Assembly: GCF_012726235.1 (NCBI RefSeq)
Contig: NZ_JAASAH010000020.1
Location: 1-64,000 of the forward strand
DNA length: 64,000 nucleotides
From: Streptomyces sp. HNM0574
GTDB taxonomy: Bacteria; Actinomycetota; Actinomycetes; Streptomycetales; Streptomycetaceae
Direction of reading: 5' to 3'
Made by a program: the position numbers and the translations under genes. Of the stretch, positions 33,285 through 41,812 are shown piece by piece; positions within the stretch are counted from its first letter, which is position 1, and each line of letters begins with the position of its first letter. The notes beneath the pieces were generated by a model. The model ran no database searches, was not told where the DNA came from, and was given only the letters and a program-made list of their open reading frames with translations.

Positions 33285-33303
33285 AGGTATCCCATGACTA
33301 CCT
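33285..33303. promoter_or_regulatory. Candidate HxlR operator
   Basis: The inverted repeat AGGTA-N9-TACCT lies between the divergent RidA and HxlR starts. GTATCC also recurs at 33287 and 33305. HxlR dimers bind such short palindromes overlapping their own and target promoters. Confidence 0.4.
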
Positions 33304-33338
33304 TGTATCCAAAGGGAACCTCAACGAGACCAGGTGTC

Positions 33339-33704
33339 GTGCCCGATACCTCCAAGGCCGCCGTGCCCCAACTCACGGCCGCGCACCGCGAGTTGCTCGA
33401 CCAGATCCTCGACAAGTGGTCCCTCCAGGTCCTCGACACCCTCTGCGGAAACCCCTCCCGCTTCAACGAACTCCGCCGCGCCATCCCCGTCGTCACCCAG
33501 AAGTCCCTCACGGCCACCCTCCGCCGCCTGGAACGCAACGGAATGATCGAGCGCGCCGTCGTCAACACCCGCCCCCTGGCCGTCGAGTACCGCATCACCC
33601 CCCTCGGCACAACCCTCCAGGACCTGATAAACGCCCTCCACCACTGGACCACCACCCACATGCCGGCCGTCGAAGAGGCACGGGAGAGGTTCGACGAGGG
33701 GTGA
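33339..33704 (+). CDS. HxlR family regulator
   Basis: The 121-residue protein has the winged-helix of HxlR: KWSLQVLDTLCGNPSRFNELRRAI, SQKSLTATLRRLERNGMIER-type recognition helix (TQKSLTATLRRL) and the wing VEYRITPLGTTLQDLI. HxlR proteins sense thiols, aldehydes or redox state. I chose the GTG at 33339 (AGG 4-5 nt upstream) because it leaves room for a promoter before it; an in-frame ATG at 33294 would overlap the presumed operator. It lies divergently from the RidA gene. Confidence 0.85.
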   Translation: MPDTSKAAVPQLTAAHRELLDQILDKWSLQVLDTLCGNPSRFNELRRAIPVVTQKSLTATLRRLERNGMIERAVVNTRPLAVEYRITPLGTTLQDLINALHHWTTTHMPAVEEARERFDEG

Positions 33705-33739
33705 GAGGCGTATGCCGCCGCGGCCCCGGCCGCCCCGGA

Positions 33740-33745
33740 TAAAGT
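33740..33745 (+). promoter_or_regulatory. -10 of a leaderless PucR-type gene
   Basis: TAAAGT ends 6 nt before the GTG at 33752, placing the transcript start at or next to the start codon. No Shine-Dalgarno is present, so a leaderless mRNA is likely. Confidence 0.45.
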
Positions 33746-33751
33746 CCCCCC

Positions 33752-34852
33752 GTGGCTGACACAGAACGGCGTCCGGGCGAGGGGGAGGCCGACGCGGAGG
33801 GCGTGTTGCGGGTTGTGCGGTTTTTCGACTCGCTGCTTGAGGAGCGTGCCGGGCTGGAAGAGTTGCTGGCCGCGGCCGCCGAGGTCGCCGGGTGTCCGTG
33901 CGGGGTGCGGGCAGCTGATCCGTTGGTCGGGTTCTCGGTGGATGCCGGGGGCCGGGTGGGCAGCAGTGAGCCGCCGCCGGGGCGGGTCCTGCGGCCGTTG
34001 CCGGCCGGTGCGGAGGTGTGGCTCGCGCGGAGCGGGCCGGCGTGGCCGCTCGACGGTCTCGTGCTGGAGCGGCTGGCGGCCGTGTGCTCGGTGGTGCTGG
34101 ACCGGCTCGCCACGCGGCTGCCCGGCCTCGGCGACCCCGGCCTGCTCGAACTGCTCATCGGCGAGGACGCGGGCGTCGTCGACCGTGCGCGGGCCGCGCA
34201 GCTGCTGGGCTTCCACAGCACCGACGAGCTGCAGCTCCTCGCGGTGGCCGGACCCGAGGGCGCCTGGGAGGCCGTCGCCGAGCAACTGCCGGACCACCGC
34301 GGCCGGTTGAGGACGACGGACCTGGGGAAGGTCCGGGCGATGGTCACCACCGGCGCGGTGCCGGAGGAGCTGCGCGCGCCTCATCACGTACGGATCGGCG
34401 TCGGGCGGCGGCTGCCCGCGCTGGAGGCGCCGCGGTCGTGGGCCGGTGCGGCGGCGGCGCTGCGGTTCGCGCGGACGTACGCGCCGGGCGCGGGCGGTCC
34501 GGCGATCGCGCGCAACCCCGTGATCTTCAGCAAGGATCTGGGCGGCTACCTCCTGCTCGCCCGGCACCTGGACACCGCCTACCTCGACGAGGTCGAGGAC
34601 CTGGCGGTGCTCGACGGGATGGCCGCCGACCCGGCGCTGGCCGAGGTCCTCACCACGCTGCACGTCCTGTGCTTCAGCGGGACGGTACGCGCCACCGCGC
34701 GCGAGCTGCACCTGCACCACAACTCCGTGCGCCACCAGATCGCCAAGGCGGAGACGCTGCTCGGGTTCCGGGTGACCGAGCCGATGGGGCAGCACCGGCT
34801 GCTCCTGTCGCTGGCGCTGCGCCGGCTCCGCGACGTGGCCACCGGCGAATAG
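33752..34852 (+). CDS. PucR/CdaR-type helix-turn-helix regulator
   Basis: The 366-residue protein has a GAF-like N-terminal half (GLEELLAAAAEVAGCPCGVRAADPLVGFSV), a middle region and a C-terminal PucR HTH (ALAEVLTTLHVLCFSGTVRATARELHLHHNSVRHQIAKAETLLGFRV split by its conserved Asn-Ser). Such proteins often activate neighbouring catabolic genes. It lies 128 bp upstream of the esterase-BVMO-SDR operon on the same strand, with a perfect inverted repeat in between, so it is the probable controller of that operon. Confidence 0.88.
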   Translation: MADTERRPGEGEADAEGVLRVVRFFDSLLEERAGLEELLAAAAEVAGCPCGVRAADPLVGFSVDAGGRVGSSEPPPGRVLRPLPAGAEVWLARSGPAWPLDGLVLERLAAVCSVVLDRLATRLPGLGDPGLLELLIGEDAGVVDRARAAQLLGFHSTDELQLLAVAGPEGAWEAVAEQLPDHRGRLRTTDLGKVRAMVTTGAVPEELRAPHHVRIGVGRRLPALEAPRSWAGAAAALRFARTYAPGAGGPAIARNPVIFSKDLGGYLLLARHLDTAYLDEVEDLAVLDGMAADPALAEVLTTLHVLCFSGTVRATARELHLHHNSVRHQIAKAETLLGFRVTEPMGQHRLLLSLALRRLRDVATGE

Positions 34853-34936
34853 CCGGACGCACGGAAGGCCAGGGCCAACTGGCGGGAAAAGCCCCCCGAA
34901 CCGGCGCCAACTGTCCCAGGACCGTCCCCCCGTCCC

Positions 34937-34965
34937 CGGTGAAGTCTTGACGAAGCACTTCACCG
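34937..34965 (+). promoter_or_regulatory. Perfect inverted repeat upstream of the esterase operon
   Basis: CGGTGAAGT (34937-34945) and ACTTCACCG (34957-34965) form a perfect 9-bp inverted repeat with 11-bp spacing, 15 bp before the GTG of the esterase gene. A TTGACG lies inside it. It may be an operator for the upstream PucR-type regulator or a leader hairpin. Confidence 0.6.
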
Positions 34966-34980
34966 AAAAGAGGGACGCTC

Positions 34981-35919
34981 GTGAACAGCGGATTCGATCC
35001 GGAACTGCACCCGTCGCAGCTGCCGGAACTCGACGTCGGCGACCTGCCGACGGCCCGGGCCACCGTCGCCGCCATGTACGGCCAACTGGGCACGCGGGTA
35101 CCGGCGGTGGCGGTGGAGCGGCGGACGATCCCCGGCCTCCCCGGGGAACCCGAGGTGTCCGTCGCGGTCTGCACCCCGCACGGCCGCGTCGAGCCGTCAC
35201 CGGCGTATCTCCACCTCCACGGCGGCGGGTTCGTCCTCCCGGACGAGAACGCGGACGCGGCGACGGCGGCCCGGATCGCCGCCGAGCTCGGCGTGCTGGT
35301 CGTCTCGCTCGACTACCGGGTCGCGCCGGAGCACCCGTTCCCCGCCGCGCTCCAGGACTGCCACGCCGCGCTGGCCTGGGTGGCGGACCGGGCCGGGGCG
35401 CTGGGCGTGGACCCGGACCGGATCGGGGTGGGCGGCGTCAGCGCCGGGGGCGCGCTGGCCGCCGCGACCGCCCTGCGGGCAAGGGACGAGGGCGGGCCCG
35501 CGCCGTGCTTCCAGGTGCTGGAGACCCCGGTGCTCGACAACGCGCTGGACACCCCTTCCATGCGGGAATTCACCGGCACCCCGATGTGGAACCGGCACAA
35601 CGCCGTTCGCAGCTGGCAGCACTATCTGGGCGACAATTCCGTGCCCGGGAATGCCTCGCCCTATGCCGCCCCGAGCCGTGCCACGGATCTCGGCGGCCTG
35701 CCGCCGGCGTACGTGTCGGTCTGCCAGTTCGACCCGCTGCGCGACGAGGGAATCGGGTACGCGCAGCGCCTTGTGCAGGCGGGGGTTCCGGTCGAACTCC
35801 ATCTGTTTCCCGGCACGTTCCACGGTTCCGCGGGCGCTTTCCCGCAGGCCGGTGTGTCCCGCCGGATGAACCGCGAACTCCTCGACGCACTCGGCAGAGG
35901 ACTGGGCGTCGCCTCCTGA
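34981..35919 (+). CDS. HSL-family alpha/beta hydrolase esterase
   Basis: The 312-residue enzyme has the hormone-sensitive-lipase signature: HLHGGGFVLP (oxyanion hole), GVGGVSAGGAL (nucleophile Ser), an Asp in QFDPLRDEGI and a His in PGTFHGSAGAF. A GTG start follows AGAGGGA. No signal peptide is present, so it acts in the cytoplasm. Upstream of a Baeyer-Villiger monooxygenase it would hydrolyse the ester or lactone that enzyme makes. Confidence 0.93.
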   Translation: MNSGFDPELHPSQLPELDVGDLPTARATVAAMYGQLGTRVPAVAVERRTIPGLPGEPEVSVAVCTPHGRVEPSPAYLHLHGGGFVLPDENADAATAARIAAELGVLVVSLDYRVAPEHPFPAALQDCHAALAWVADRAGALGVDPDRIGVGGVSAGGALAAATALRARDEGGPAPCFQVLETPVLDNALDTPSMREFTGTPMWNRHNAVRSWQHYLGDNSVPGNASPYAAPSRATDLGGLPPAYVSVCQFDPLRDEGIGYAQRLVQAGVPVELHLFPGTFHGSAGAFPQAGVSRRMNRELLDALGRGLGVAS

Positions 35920-35951
35920 CCTTCCACCGGAACTTCCCAAAGGTGCATCCC

Positions 35952-37595
35952 TTGACGAACAGTGACACCTCGGCCCGCACTCAACCAGGGCCCGATTACG
36001 ACGTACTGGTCATCGGCGCCGGTTTCGCCGGTCTGCACATGCTGCACGAACTCCGCGCGAACGGATACGCGGTGCACGTCTTCGAGACCGGTTCCGGAGT
36101 CGGCGGTACGTGGTACTGGAACCGCTATCCGGGCGCGCGCTGCGACGTGGAGAGCATCAACTACTCGTACTCCTTCTCTCCCGAACTGGAGCAGGAATGG
36201 GACTGGTCGGAGCGCTTCGCCACCCAGCCCGAGATCCTGCGCTACGCCGAGTACGTGGCCGACCGCTTCGACCTGCGCCGCGACATCTCGTTCAACACCC
36301 CCGTCGAAAGCGCCGTATTCGACGACGAAGCCGGGATCTGGACCCTCACCACCGGGGCGGGCGGCCGGAGTACCGCCCGTTTCCTGGTCACCGCCGTGGG
36401 CTGTCTCTCGGCCTCCCGCATTCCCGATTTCCCGGGGCTGGATTCCTTCACCGGCGCGGTCTACCACACGGGCAGGTGGCCGCACGGTCCCGTGGACTTC
36501 TCCGGAAAGCGGGTCGGCGTCGTCGGAACCGGGTCCTCGGGAATCCAGGCCATTCCGCCGCTGGCCGAGGAGGCGGAGCGGCTGACCGTGTTCCAGCGCA
36601 CGCCCAACTTCACGGTACCCGCGCGGAACCGGCCGCTGGGCGAGGAGGAACGGCGGGAAGTCAAGCGAAATTACCGGCAGTTGCGGGAACAGGCCCGCAA
36701 CACGCCCTCCGGGCAGCTCATCGAGGTCGCCGGGAAATCGGCGGTCGCGGCCCCGCCCGAGGAGGTCACGGCCGAACTCGAAAGGCGCTGGCGCGCCGGC
36801 GGGAACTTCTTCGTCGCGGCCTACGCCGACGTCCTCACCGACGAGCGCTCCAACCGGCTCGTCGCCGAATTCGTACGCGAGAAGATCCGCGAAACCGTCT
36901 CGGACCCGGTCACCGCCGGAAAACTCTCCCCGACGAACCACCCCATCGCCGCCAAGCGCATCTGCGTCGACACCGGCTACTACGAGACGTTCAACCGGCC
37001 GGACGTGGACCTCGTCGACGTCCGCGAGAACCCCATCACCGAGATCACCCCGCGGGGCATCCGGACGACCGCCGGTGAGCACGCACTCGACGCGATCGTC
37101 TTCGCCACCGGCTACGACGCGATGACCGGCCCGCTGACCCGCATCGACATCCGCGGCAGCGGCGGCGTCCCGCTGGCCGAGCGGTGGGCGGCCGAGGGGC
37201 CGCGTACGTATCTGGGGCTGGCGGTGGCCGGGTTCCCGAACCTGTTCACCATCACCGGCCCAGGCAGCCCGTCGGTGCTGGCCAACGTCATCATGTCGAT
37301 CGAGCAGCACGTGGAGTGGATCACCGGCCATCTCGGCCACCTGCGCGCGAACGGGCTGACCCGCAGCGTCGCCCGCGCCGACGCACAGGACGCCTGGGTC
37401 GAGCACGTCAACAAGGCTGCCGACGCGACGCTCTACCCCGAGGCCAACTCCTGGTACCTGGGCGCCAACATCCCCGGAAAACCCCGGGTGTTCATGCCGT
37501 ACGTCGGCGGGCTGGACGTGTACCGGAAGAAGTGCGACGAGGTGGCCGCCGGCGGCTACACCGGCTTCGCCCTGAGCGGCGACGACGCGTCATGA
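35952..37595 (+). CDS. Baeyer-Villiger flavin monooxygenase
   Basis: The 547-residue enzyme has the FAD motif VIGAGFAGLHML, GSGVGGTWYWNRYPGARCD, the BVMO fingerprint FTGAVYHTGRWP, the NADPH motif GVVGTGSSGIQ and the ATGYD motif. It converts ketones to esters or lactones using O2 and NADPH. I chose the TTG at 35952 because AAAGG stands 8 nt before it; a GTG at 35943 has no good ribosome site. The stop overlaps the first possible ATG of the SDR gene. It sits between esterase and SDR in one operon. Confidence 0.92.
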   Translation: MTNSDTSARTQPGPDYDVLVIGAGFAGLHMLHELRANGYAVHVFETGSGVGGTWYWNRYPGARCDVESINYSYSFSPELEQEWDWSERFATQPEILRYAEYVADRFDLRRDISFNTPVESAVFDDEAGIWTLTTGAGGRSTARFLVTAVGCLSASRIPDFPGLDSFTGAVYHTGRWPHGPVDFSGKRVGVVGTGSSGIQAIPPLAEEAERLTVFQRTPNFTVPARNRPLGEEERREVKRNYRQLREQARNTPSGQLIEVAGKSAVAAPPEEVTAELERRWRAGGNFFVAAYADVLTDERSNRLVAEFVREKIRETVSDPVTAGKLSPTNHPIAAKRICVDTGYYETFNRPDVDLVDVRENPITEITPRGIRTTAGEHALDAIVFATGYDAMTGPLTRIDIRGSGGVPLAERWAAEGPRTYLGLAVAGFPNLFTITGPGSPSVLANVIMSIEQHVEWITGHLGHLRANGLTRSVARADAQDAWVEHVNKAADATLYPEANSWYLGANIPGKPRVFMPYVGGLDVYRKKCDEVAAGGYTGFALSGDDAS

Positions 37596-37615
37596 CCCGA
37601 ACAGCGAGGACGACC

Positions 37616-38545
37616 ATGGAACCACTGCGCTTCGACGACCGCGTCGCCGTCATCACCGGCGCCGGACGCGGCATAGGCGCCGCCCACGCGCGGCTGCTCG
37701 CCGCACGGGGCTGCCAAGTCGTGATCAACGACCTCGGCGTCACCGCGTCCGGAACGGGAGGCGACACCACCCCCGCCCGCGCGACGGCCGACGCCATCCG
37801 CGCGGCCGGCGGCACCGCGATCAGCGACACCTCCGACATCGCCGCCCCCGAGGGCGCGCGGGAGCTCGTCCGGCGCGCGGTGGACGCGTTCGGCCGCGTC
37901 GACATCGTCATCAACAACGCGGGCATCTACGAGCTGGACAGCTTCCCCGAGCTCGAACTCGACGACCTGCGCCGGCACTGGGACGTCCACGTCGGCGGCT
38001 CCTTCAACGTCACCCGCGCGGCCTGGCCGGAACTCTCCGCACGCGGCGACGGACGGGTGGTCATGACGACCTCGACCGGCGCACTCGGCGCGAGCACCAT
38101 GACCTCCTACGGCAGCGCCAAGGCGGGAGTCGCGGGGCTCGCCCGCGCCCTCGCGCAGTCCGGCGCGGCCTCCGGCATCAAGGTCAACCTGGTGGCCCCC
38201 TTCGCCGACACCCGCATGAACGCCATCGGCACGGGCCGCGCGGAGGACGACGTGCCCGCCGACGCCGAACAGCGCACGGCCGACCTCGTCTCCCCCATGG
38301 TCGCCTGCCTGGCCCACGAGTCCTGCCCGGTGACCGGCGAGACCTTCCTCAGCGGCATGGGCCGCTTCGCCCGCTTCTTCATCGCCGAAACCGACGGCTA
38401 CCTCCCCGAGGACCCACCCACCATCGAATCCCTCGCCACCCACTGGAACACCATCACCGACCCCTCCCGCGGCTACGGCATCACCACCGACGTGTGGAAC
38501 TGGTCGGAGCGGAACGCGGGGGTGTTGGGCGGGGGGCGGGGGTAG
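37616..38545 (+). CDS. Short-chain dehydrogenase/reductase (ketone operon)
   Basis: The 309-residue SDR has GAGRGIGAAHARL, a multi-residue loop after NDLGV typical of the HSD17B4-like/MFE-2 branch, IVINNAGIYE, and SYGSAKAG (Tyr-x3-Lys). The ATG at 37616 has GAGG 6-7 nt upstream; an alternative ATG at 37592 overlaps the BVMO stop (ATGA). It likely oxidises a secondary alcohol to the ketone substrate of the BVMO, which completes an alcohol-ketone-ester-acid route with the esterase. Confidence 0.92.
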   Translation: MEPLRFDDRVAVITGAGRGIGAAHARLLAARGCQVVINDLGVTASGTGGDTTPARATADAIRAAGGTAISDTSDIAAPEGARELVRRAVDAFGRVDIVINNAGIYELDSFPELELDDLRRHWDVHVGGSFNVTRAAWPELSARGDGRVVMTTSTGALGASTMTSYGSAKAGVAGLARALAQSGAASGIKVNLVAPFADTRMNAIGTGRAEDDVPADAEQRTADLVSPMVACLAHESCPVTGETFLSGMGRFARFFIAETDGYLPEDPPTIESLATHWNTITDPSRGYGITTDVWNWSERNAGVLGGGRG

Positions 38546-38671
38546 TCGTCCGGACCGGAACGCCCCTCGCGTACCGGCCCGGATTCGGCAGCCCGTACCC
38601 ACCTTGGCGTCCCGCGACGGTCTCAGCGTCCGCCGGAAGCCGAGGAGCCCGGCACCTCGCCCCCCCGTCAA

Positions 38672-39337
38672 TCACCGCCCTCTCCCGCCCGGAACGGAGC
38701 CCACCGCCGCCCCGATCCCCGCCAGCAGGAGTTCGAGGCCGAAGGTGAAGCGTGCGTCGAAGTCGAGCAGGGGGGTGACCGGGCCGGCGGCCAGGTGCGG
38801 GTAGCGGCCGGTGCGTACGACGTCGGCGAGTGTGCCGGCCTCGCCTCCGTCGGCGCCCTGCTCTTCAAGGGTCTCCCCCAGCACGTAGCAGAAGACCGAA
38901 CCGGCGGCCCACAGGCCGTGGTCGCGCGGGAGGCCGGCGTCGCGGACGCAGCCGACGAGGGTGTCTATGTAGGTCAGGTTGTTGCGCTTCGCGGCGTAGT
39001 TGCCGCCGACGATGCGTGCCCCGTCGCGCTGGGCCAGCAGGGCCGTGCGCAGGCTCGCGGCCAGGCCCCGGACGCGGTCCGTCCAGGCGCCGTCGGGCGG
39101 GGCGGCGGGCAGCGCCCGGGCGAGGATCGCCTCGGCCATCTCGTCCACGAGCGCGTCCTTGCCGCCGAACAGCCGGTAGAGCGTGGGCAGATGCACGCCG
39201 AGCCGGTCGGCCAGGCGGCGCATCGTGAGCGTCTCCAGGCCGCCTTCGTCCACCAGCGCGAGCGCCTCGCGCACCGCACGGTCGGCCCGCGCGGCGGCCG
39301 GTGTGCTGCGTCCGCGGCCCTTCTCCTCCATTGACAT
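38672..39337 (-). CDS. TetR-type regulator (TetR_C class)
   Basis: The 221-residue protein has an N-terminal HTH (LTMRRLADRLGVHLPTLYRLFGGKDALVDEM) and the tetracycline-repressor-like C-terminal ligand domain (FTFGLELLLAGI). No ribosome site precedes ATG 39337 or the in-frame ATG 39331, so it may be leaderless. It is divergent from the iron-sulfur reductase gene across 69 bp containing two near-identical palindromes, its likely operators. Confidence 0.9.
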   Translation of the reverse strand: MSMEEKGRGRSTPAAARADRAVREALALVDEGGLETLTMRRLADRLGVHLPTLYRLFGGKDALVDEMAEAILARALPAAPPDGAWTDRVRGLAASLRTALLAQRDGARIVGGNYAAKRNNLTYIDTLVGCVRDAGLPRDHGLWAAGSVFCYVLGETLEEQGADGGEAGTLADVVRTGRYPHLAAGPVTPLLDFDARFTFGLELLLAGIGAAVGSVPGGRGR

Positions 39338-39352
39338 GTTAACGATGTTATC
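39338..39352. promoter_or_regulatory. TetR operator 1
   Basis: GTTAACGATGTTATC is a near-palindrome directly abutting the TetR start codon. Its reverse complement matches operator 2 at all but two positions. Confidence 0.7.
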
Positions 39353-39371
39353 AGTAGCGTGCCCGAGTGCT

Positions 39372-39386
39372 GATAACGCTGTTAAC
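39372..39386. promoter_or_regulatory. TetR operator 2
   Basis: GATAACGCTGTTAAC lies 20 bp upstream of the reductase start and is the inverted counterpart of operator 1, with centres 34 bp apart. The pair spans the divergent promoter region. Confidence 0.7.
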
Positions 39387-39406
39387 ACTCTGAGCCAGGG
39401 AGCGAG

Positions 39407-40366
39407 ATGCCTGCTACCGCCTCCACCCCCGCCGACGCCCTCGACGTCACCGTCCGGCAGCTCCGCTGGGAAGCCGACGGCGTCGTCTCCCTCCAACTGG
39501 ACGGGGACGGGCCGCTGCCACCGTGGGAACCCGGGGCGCACGTCGACCTCGTGCTGCCGACCGGGATTCAACGCCAGTACTCCCTGTGCGGCCCCACGGA
39601 CGAGGGCGCCCCCTACCGGATCGGCGTACGCCGGGAGCGGGCCGGACGCGGCGGCTCCGAGTACGTCCACGCCTTCCTGCGCCCCGGCCAGCGCCTGCGC
39701 CTGAAGGGCCCGCGCAGCAACTTCGGCTTCCGGCCCGCCACTTCGTACGTGTTCGTCGCCGGCGGTATCGGCATCACCCCGATCCTGCCCATGATCCGCC
39801 GGGCGGAGGCGTGGGGCACGCCCTGGCGGCTGCTGTACGGCGGCCGCACCGCCGCGTCGATGCCCTTCCTCGACGAGCTGCGGCCCTACGGCTCGCGGGT
39901 GAGCCTCTACCCCGCCGACACCGTCGGCCGCATGCCCCTGAGCTCACTCTTCGCCGGAGTCGAACCCGGAGCGAAGATCTACGCCTGCGGCCCGGCAGCC
40001 CTGCTGAACGCACTCGACGACGCCGTGGCCCACTGGCCCCGGGACACCCTGCACGTCGAACGCTTCAAGGCCCACCGCCCCCAGGCACCCGCCGACGACA
40101 AGCCCGTCGACGTCGTCTGCGAGACCTCCGGCACCACCGTCACCGTCCCCGCGGGCCGCAGCATCCTGGACGGCCTCGAAGACGCCGGAATCCGCGTCCC
40201 GGCGTCCTGCCGCTCCGGACTGTGCGGCTCCTGCGCGACCACCGTGCTGGAGGGGGAGCCCGACCACCGCGACGAGATCCTCACCCCGGACGAACGGGCC
40301 GCCGGCGACCGGATGTTCGTCTGCGTCTCCCGCGCCCGCACCCCCCGACTCGTCCTCGGCCTGTGA
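39407..40366 (+). CDS. Phthalate-dioxygenase-reductase-type FMN/2Fe-2S oxidoreductase
   Basis: The 319-residue protein has a flavin domain (IQRQYSLCGP), an NAD domain (FVAGGIGITPILPMIRRAE, KIYACGPAALLNAL) and a C-terminal plant-type ferredoxin with CRSGLCGSCATTVL and a distal Cys (MFVCVSRA). This order is that of vanillate demethylase or phthalate dioxygenase reductases, which pass electrons from NADH to a Rieske oxygenase. No oxygenase is next to it; the partner must be elsewhere or be the PPOX protein. GGGAGCGAG precedes the ATG. Confidence 0.93.
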   Translation: MPATASTPADALDVTVRQLRWEADGVVSLQLDGDGPLPPWEPGAHVDLVLPTGIQRQYSLCGPTDEGAPYRIGVRRERAGRGGSEYVHAFLRPGQRLRLKGPRSNFGFRPATSYVFVAGGIGITPILPMIRRAEAWGTPWRLLYGGRTAASMPFLDELRPYGSRVSLYPADTVGRMPLSSLFAGVEPGAKIYACGPAALLNALDDAVAHWPRDTLHVERFKAHRPQAPADDKPVDVVCETSGTTVTVPAGRSILDGLEDAGIRVPASCRSGLCGSCATTVLEGEPDHRDEILTPDERAAGDRMFVCVSRARTPRLVLGL

Positions 40367-40395
40367 CCACGAGCCCCGTGAAAGGACGGCACCCC

Positions 40396-41064
40396 ATGGG
40401 CACGCCCCGCACCGCCGCGGACGCCTACACCCCGGTGACGATGCGGCGCATCCGCGAGATCGTCGGACACCCGCCGCGCTTCATCGCGGAGAAGAAGGAC
40501 TCCCGACTGGGCGAGTTCTCCGCCCGGTTCATCGCCCACAGCCCCTTCTTCTGCATGGCCACCGTCGGCGCCGACGGACAGCTGGACACCAGCCCCCGCG
40601 GCGACCCGCCCGGCTCCGTCCGCGTCCTCGACCCCTGGACGCTCGCCCTCCCCGACCGCCCCGGCAACAAGCTCGCCGACAGCTTCGAGAACCTCACCCG
40701 CAACCCTGCGGTCGGCCTCGTCTTCTTCGTCCCCGGCGTGCGCGAGGTGATCCGGGTCAACGGCGACGCCTTCGTCACCGACGACCCGGAACTCCTCGAC
40801 ATGCTCGGCGCCGACGGCAAACCCGCCGTACTCGCCACGATCGTGCGCGTCCGCGAGGTCTTCGGCCAGTGCGGCAAGGCCGTCATCCGCGCCGCCCTCT
40901 GGAACACCGAAACCCACGACCTCGCCCGAGCGGCCCTGGCCGACGGGGACTTCTACACCCTGACGATCGCGGAGAACGCCGCCAGGATGGCCGACGCCCT
41001 CGGCCCCCTTGCCGACAACCTCCACGAAACCGTCGACGACCACTACCGGCACGGGCTGTACTGA
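40396..41064 (+). CDS. MSMEG_1061-like PPOX flavoprotein
   Basis: The 222-residue protein belongs to the pyridoxamine-phosphate-oxidase-like split-barrel FMN family: ARFIAHSPFFCMATVGADGQLDTSPRGD is split by the conserved Ser-Pro, then LALPDRPGNKLADSFENL and GLVFFVPGVREVIRVNG. Such proteins are small reductases or oxidases of unclear substrates. It begins 29 bp after the ferredoxin-reductase gene and should be co-transcribed and controlled by the TetR regulator. Confidence 0.87.
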   Translation: MGTPRTAADAYTPVTMRRIREIVGHPPRFIAEKKDSRLGEFSARFIAHSPFFCMATVGADGQLDTSPRGDPPGSVRVLDPWTLALPDRPGNKLADSFENLTRNPAVGLVFFVPGVREVIRVNGDAFVTDDPELLDMLGADGKPAVLATIVRVREVFGQCGKAVIRAALWNTETHDLARAALADGDFYTLTIAENAARMADALGPLADNLHETVDDHYRHGLY

Positions 41065-41169
41065 GGGGGGGTCATACGGCGATGGAGTTCTCCCGAACCC
41101 CGGCTCCCCCAAGTACGTCGCCGCGGATCCGGCATCAGGCGCTCATCTCAGGGCAGGTGCGACGGCATC

Positions 41170-41628
41170 CGTCGTGACGGAGCGCTGGCACCTCGCCGAC
41201 GCCGCTTTCCTCGTCGGCTTGGAGCACCCCGACGCCGCCCTCCTGGAACAGATCGCGCATGCCCTGCTGCCCGATCACGCGAGCGGTGAAGGCGAGCTCG
41301 CGTCCCCCCGCAACGGGCATGCGTCCGTGGGCCACGTTCCGCACCGGTGACCGCGTCGATTTCCGGACGGTCGTCAATCCGGTCCGCGCCGTCCCCCATC
41401 GCCCCCGACGGCGTCAGCCGCATCGGAGCCGATGTGGACACCGAACGCCTTGCTCTGCGGATGCTCCCGAAGGTCTCCAGCTCAACGTCGCGAAAGGGGC
41501 TGCGCATCGGCCGTGCGGAAATCAAGGGCACGCTCACCGTGACCGACCCGAAGACATTCGTGACGGCACTCACCCGGGGCATCGGACACGCACGCGCCTA
41601 CAGTTGCGGCTTGCTCGTCGTGCGATGA
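41170..41628 (+). pseudogene. Decayed type I-E cas5e-cas6e remnant
   Basis: Three plus-strand fragments in three different frames keep family features. RWHLADAAFLVGLEHPDAAL (about 41182-41241, continuing to 41270) resembles the Cas5e C-terminus. TFRTGDRVDFRTVVNPVRAV (41334-41393) resembles the central part of Cas6e. IKGTLTVTDPKTF then GIGHARAYSCGLLVV (about 41521-41625) resembles the Cas6e C-terminal glycine-rich loop. The order cas5e then cas6e is that of type I-E operons. The frame changes and the loss of upstream parts show it is dead. No cas1, cas2, cascade genes or repeats are visible nearby. Confidence 0.68.
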
Positions 41629-41812
41629 CCCACACCGAAGCCCGGCGCCCAGCAGCCGGACCACCGGTGCCGGGCGCCGGGGCGGAAAGGGGGCCCACCC
41701 CTCTCTCTGTTCGGCCCGCTGTCGGACAGGGAGAGAAAGCGGGTGACCGGAGCATGCGGGGCCTTGGGTAACGAGCCGGGCCCCGGGCGTTACCGGCCGG
41801 TCCCGCGGCGGG

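Noticed and set aside
37592..37615. Start of the ketone-operon SDR at the ATGA overlap
   Set aside because: Possible, but the ATG at 37616 has a clear GAGG at good spacing and matches where SDRs of this type begin; kept as the alternative.
41600..41812. Possible CRISPR repeats next to the Cas remnant
   Set aside because: No direct repeats of the expected length and spacing are present; the hairpin-like GC stretches are not repeated.
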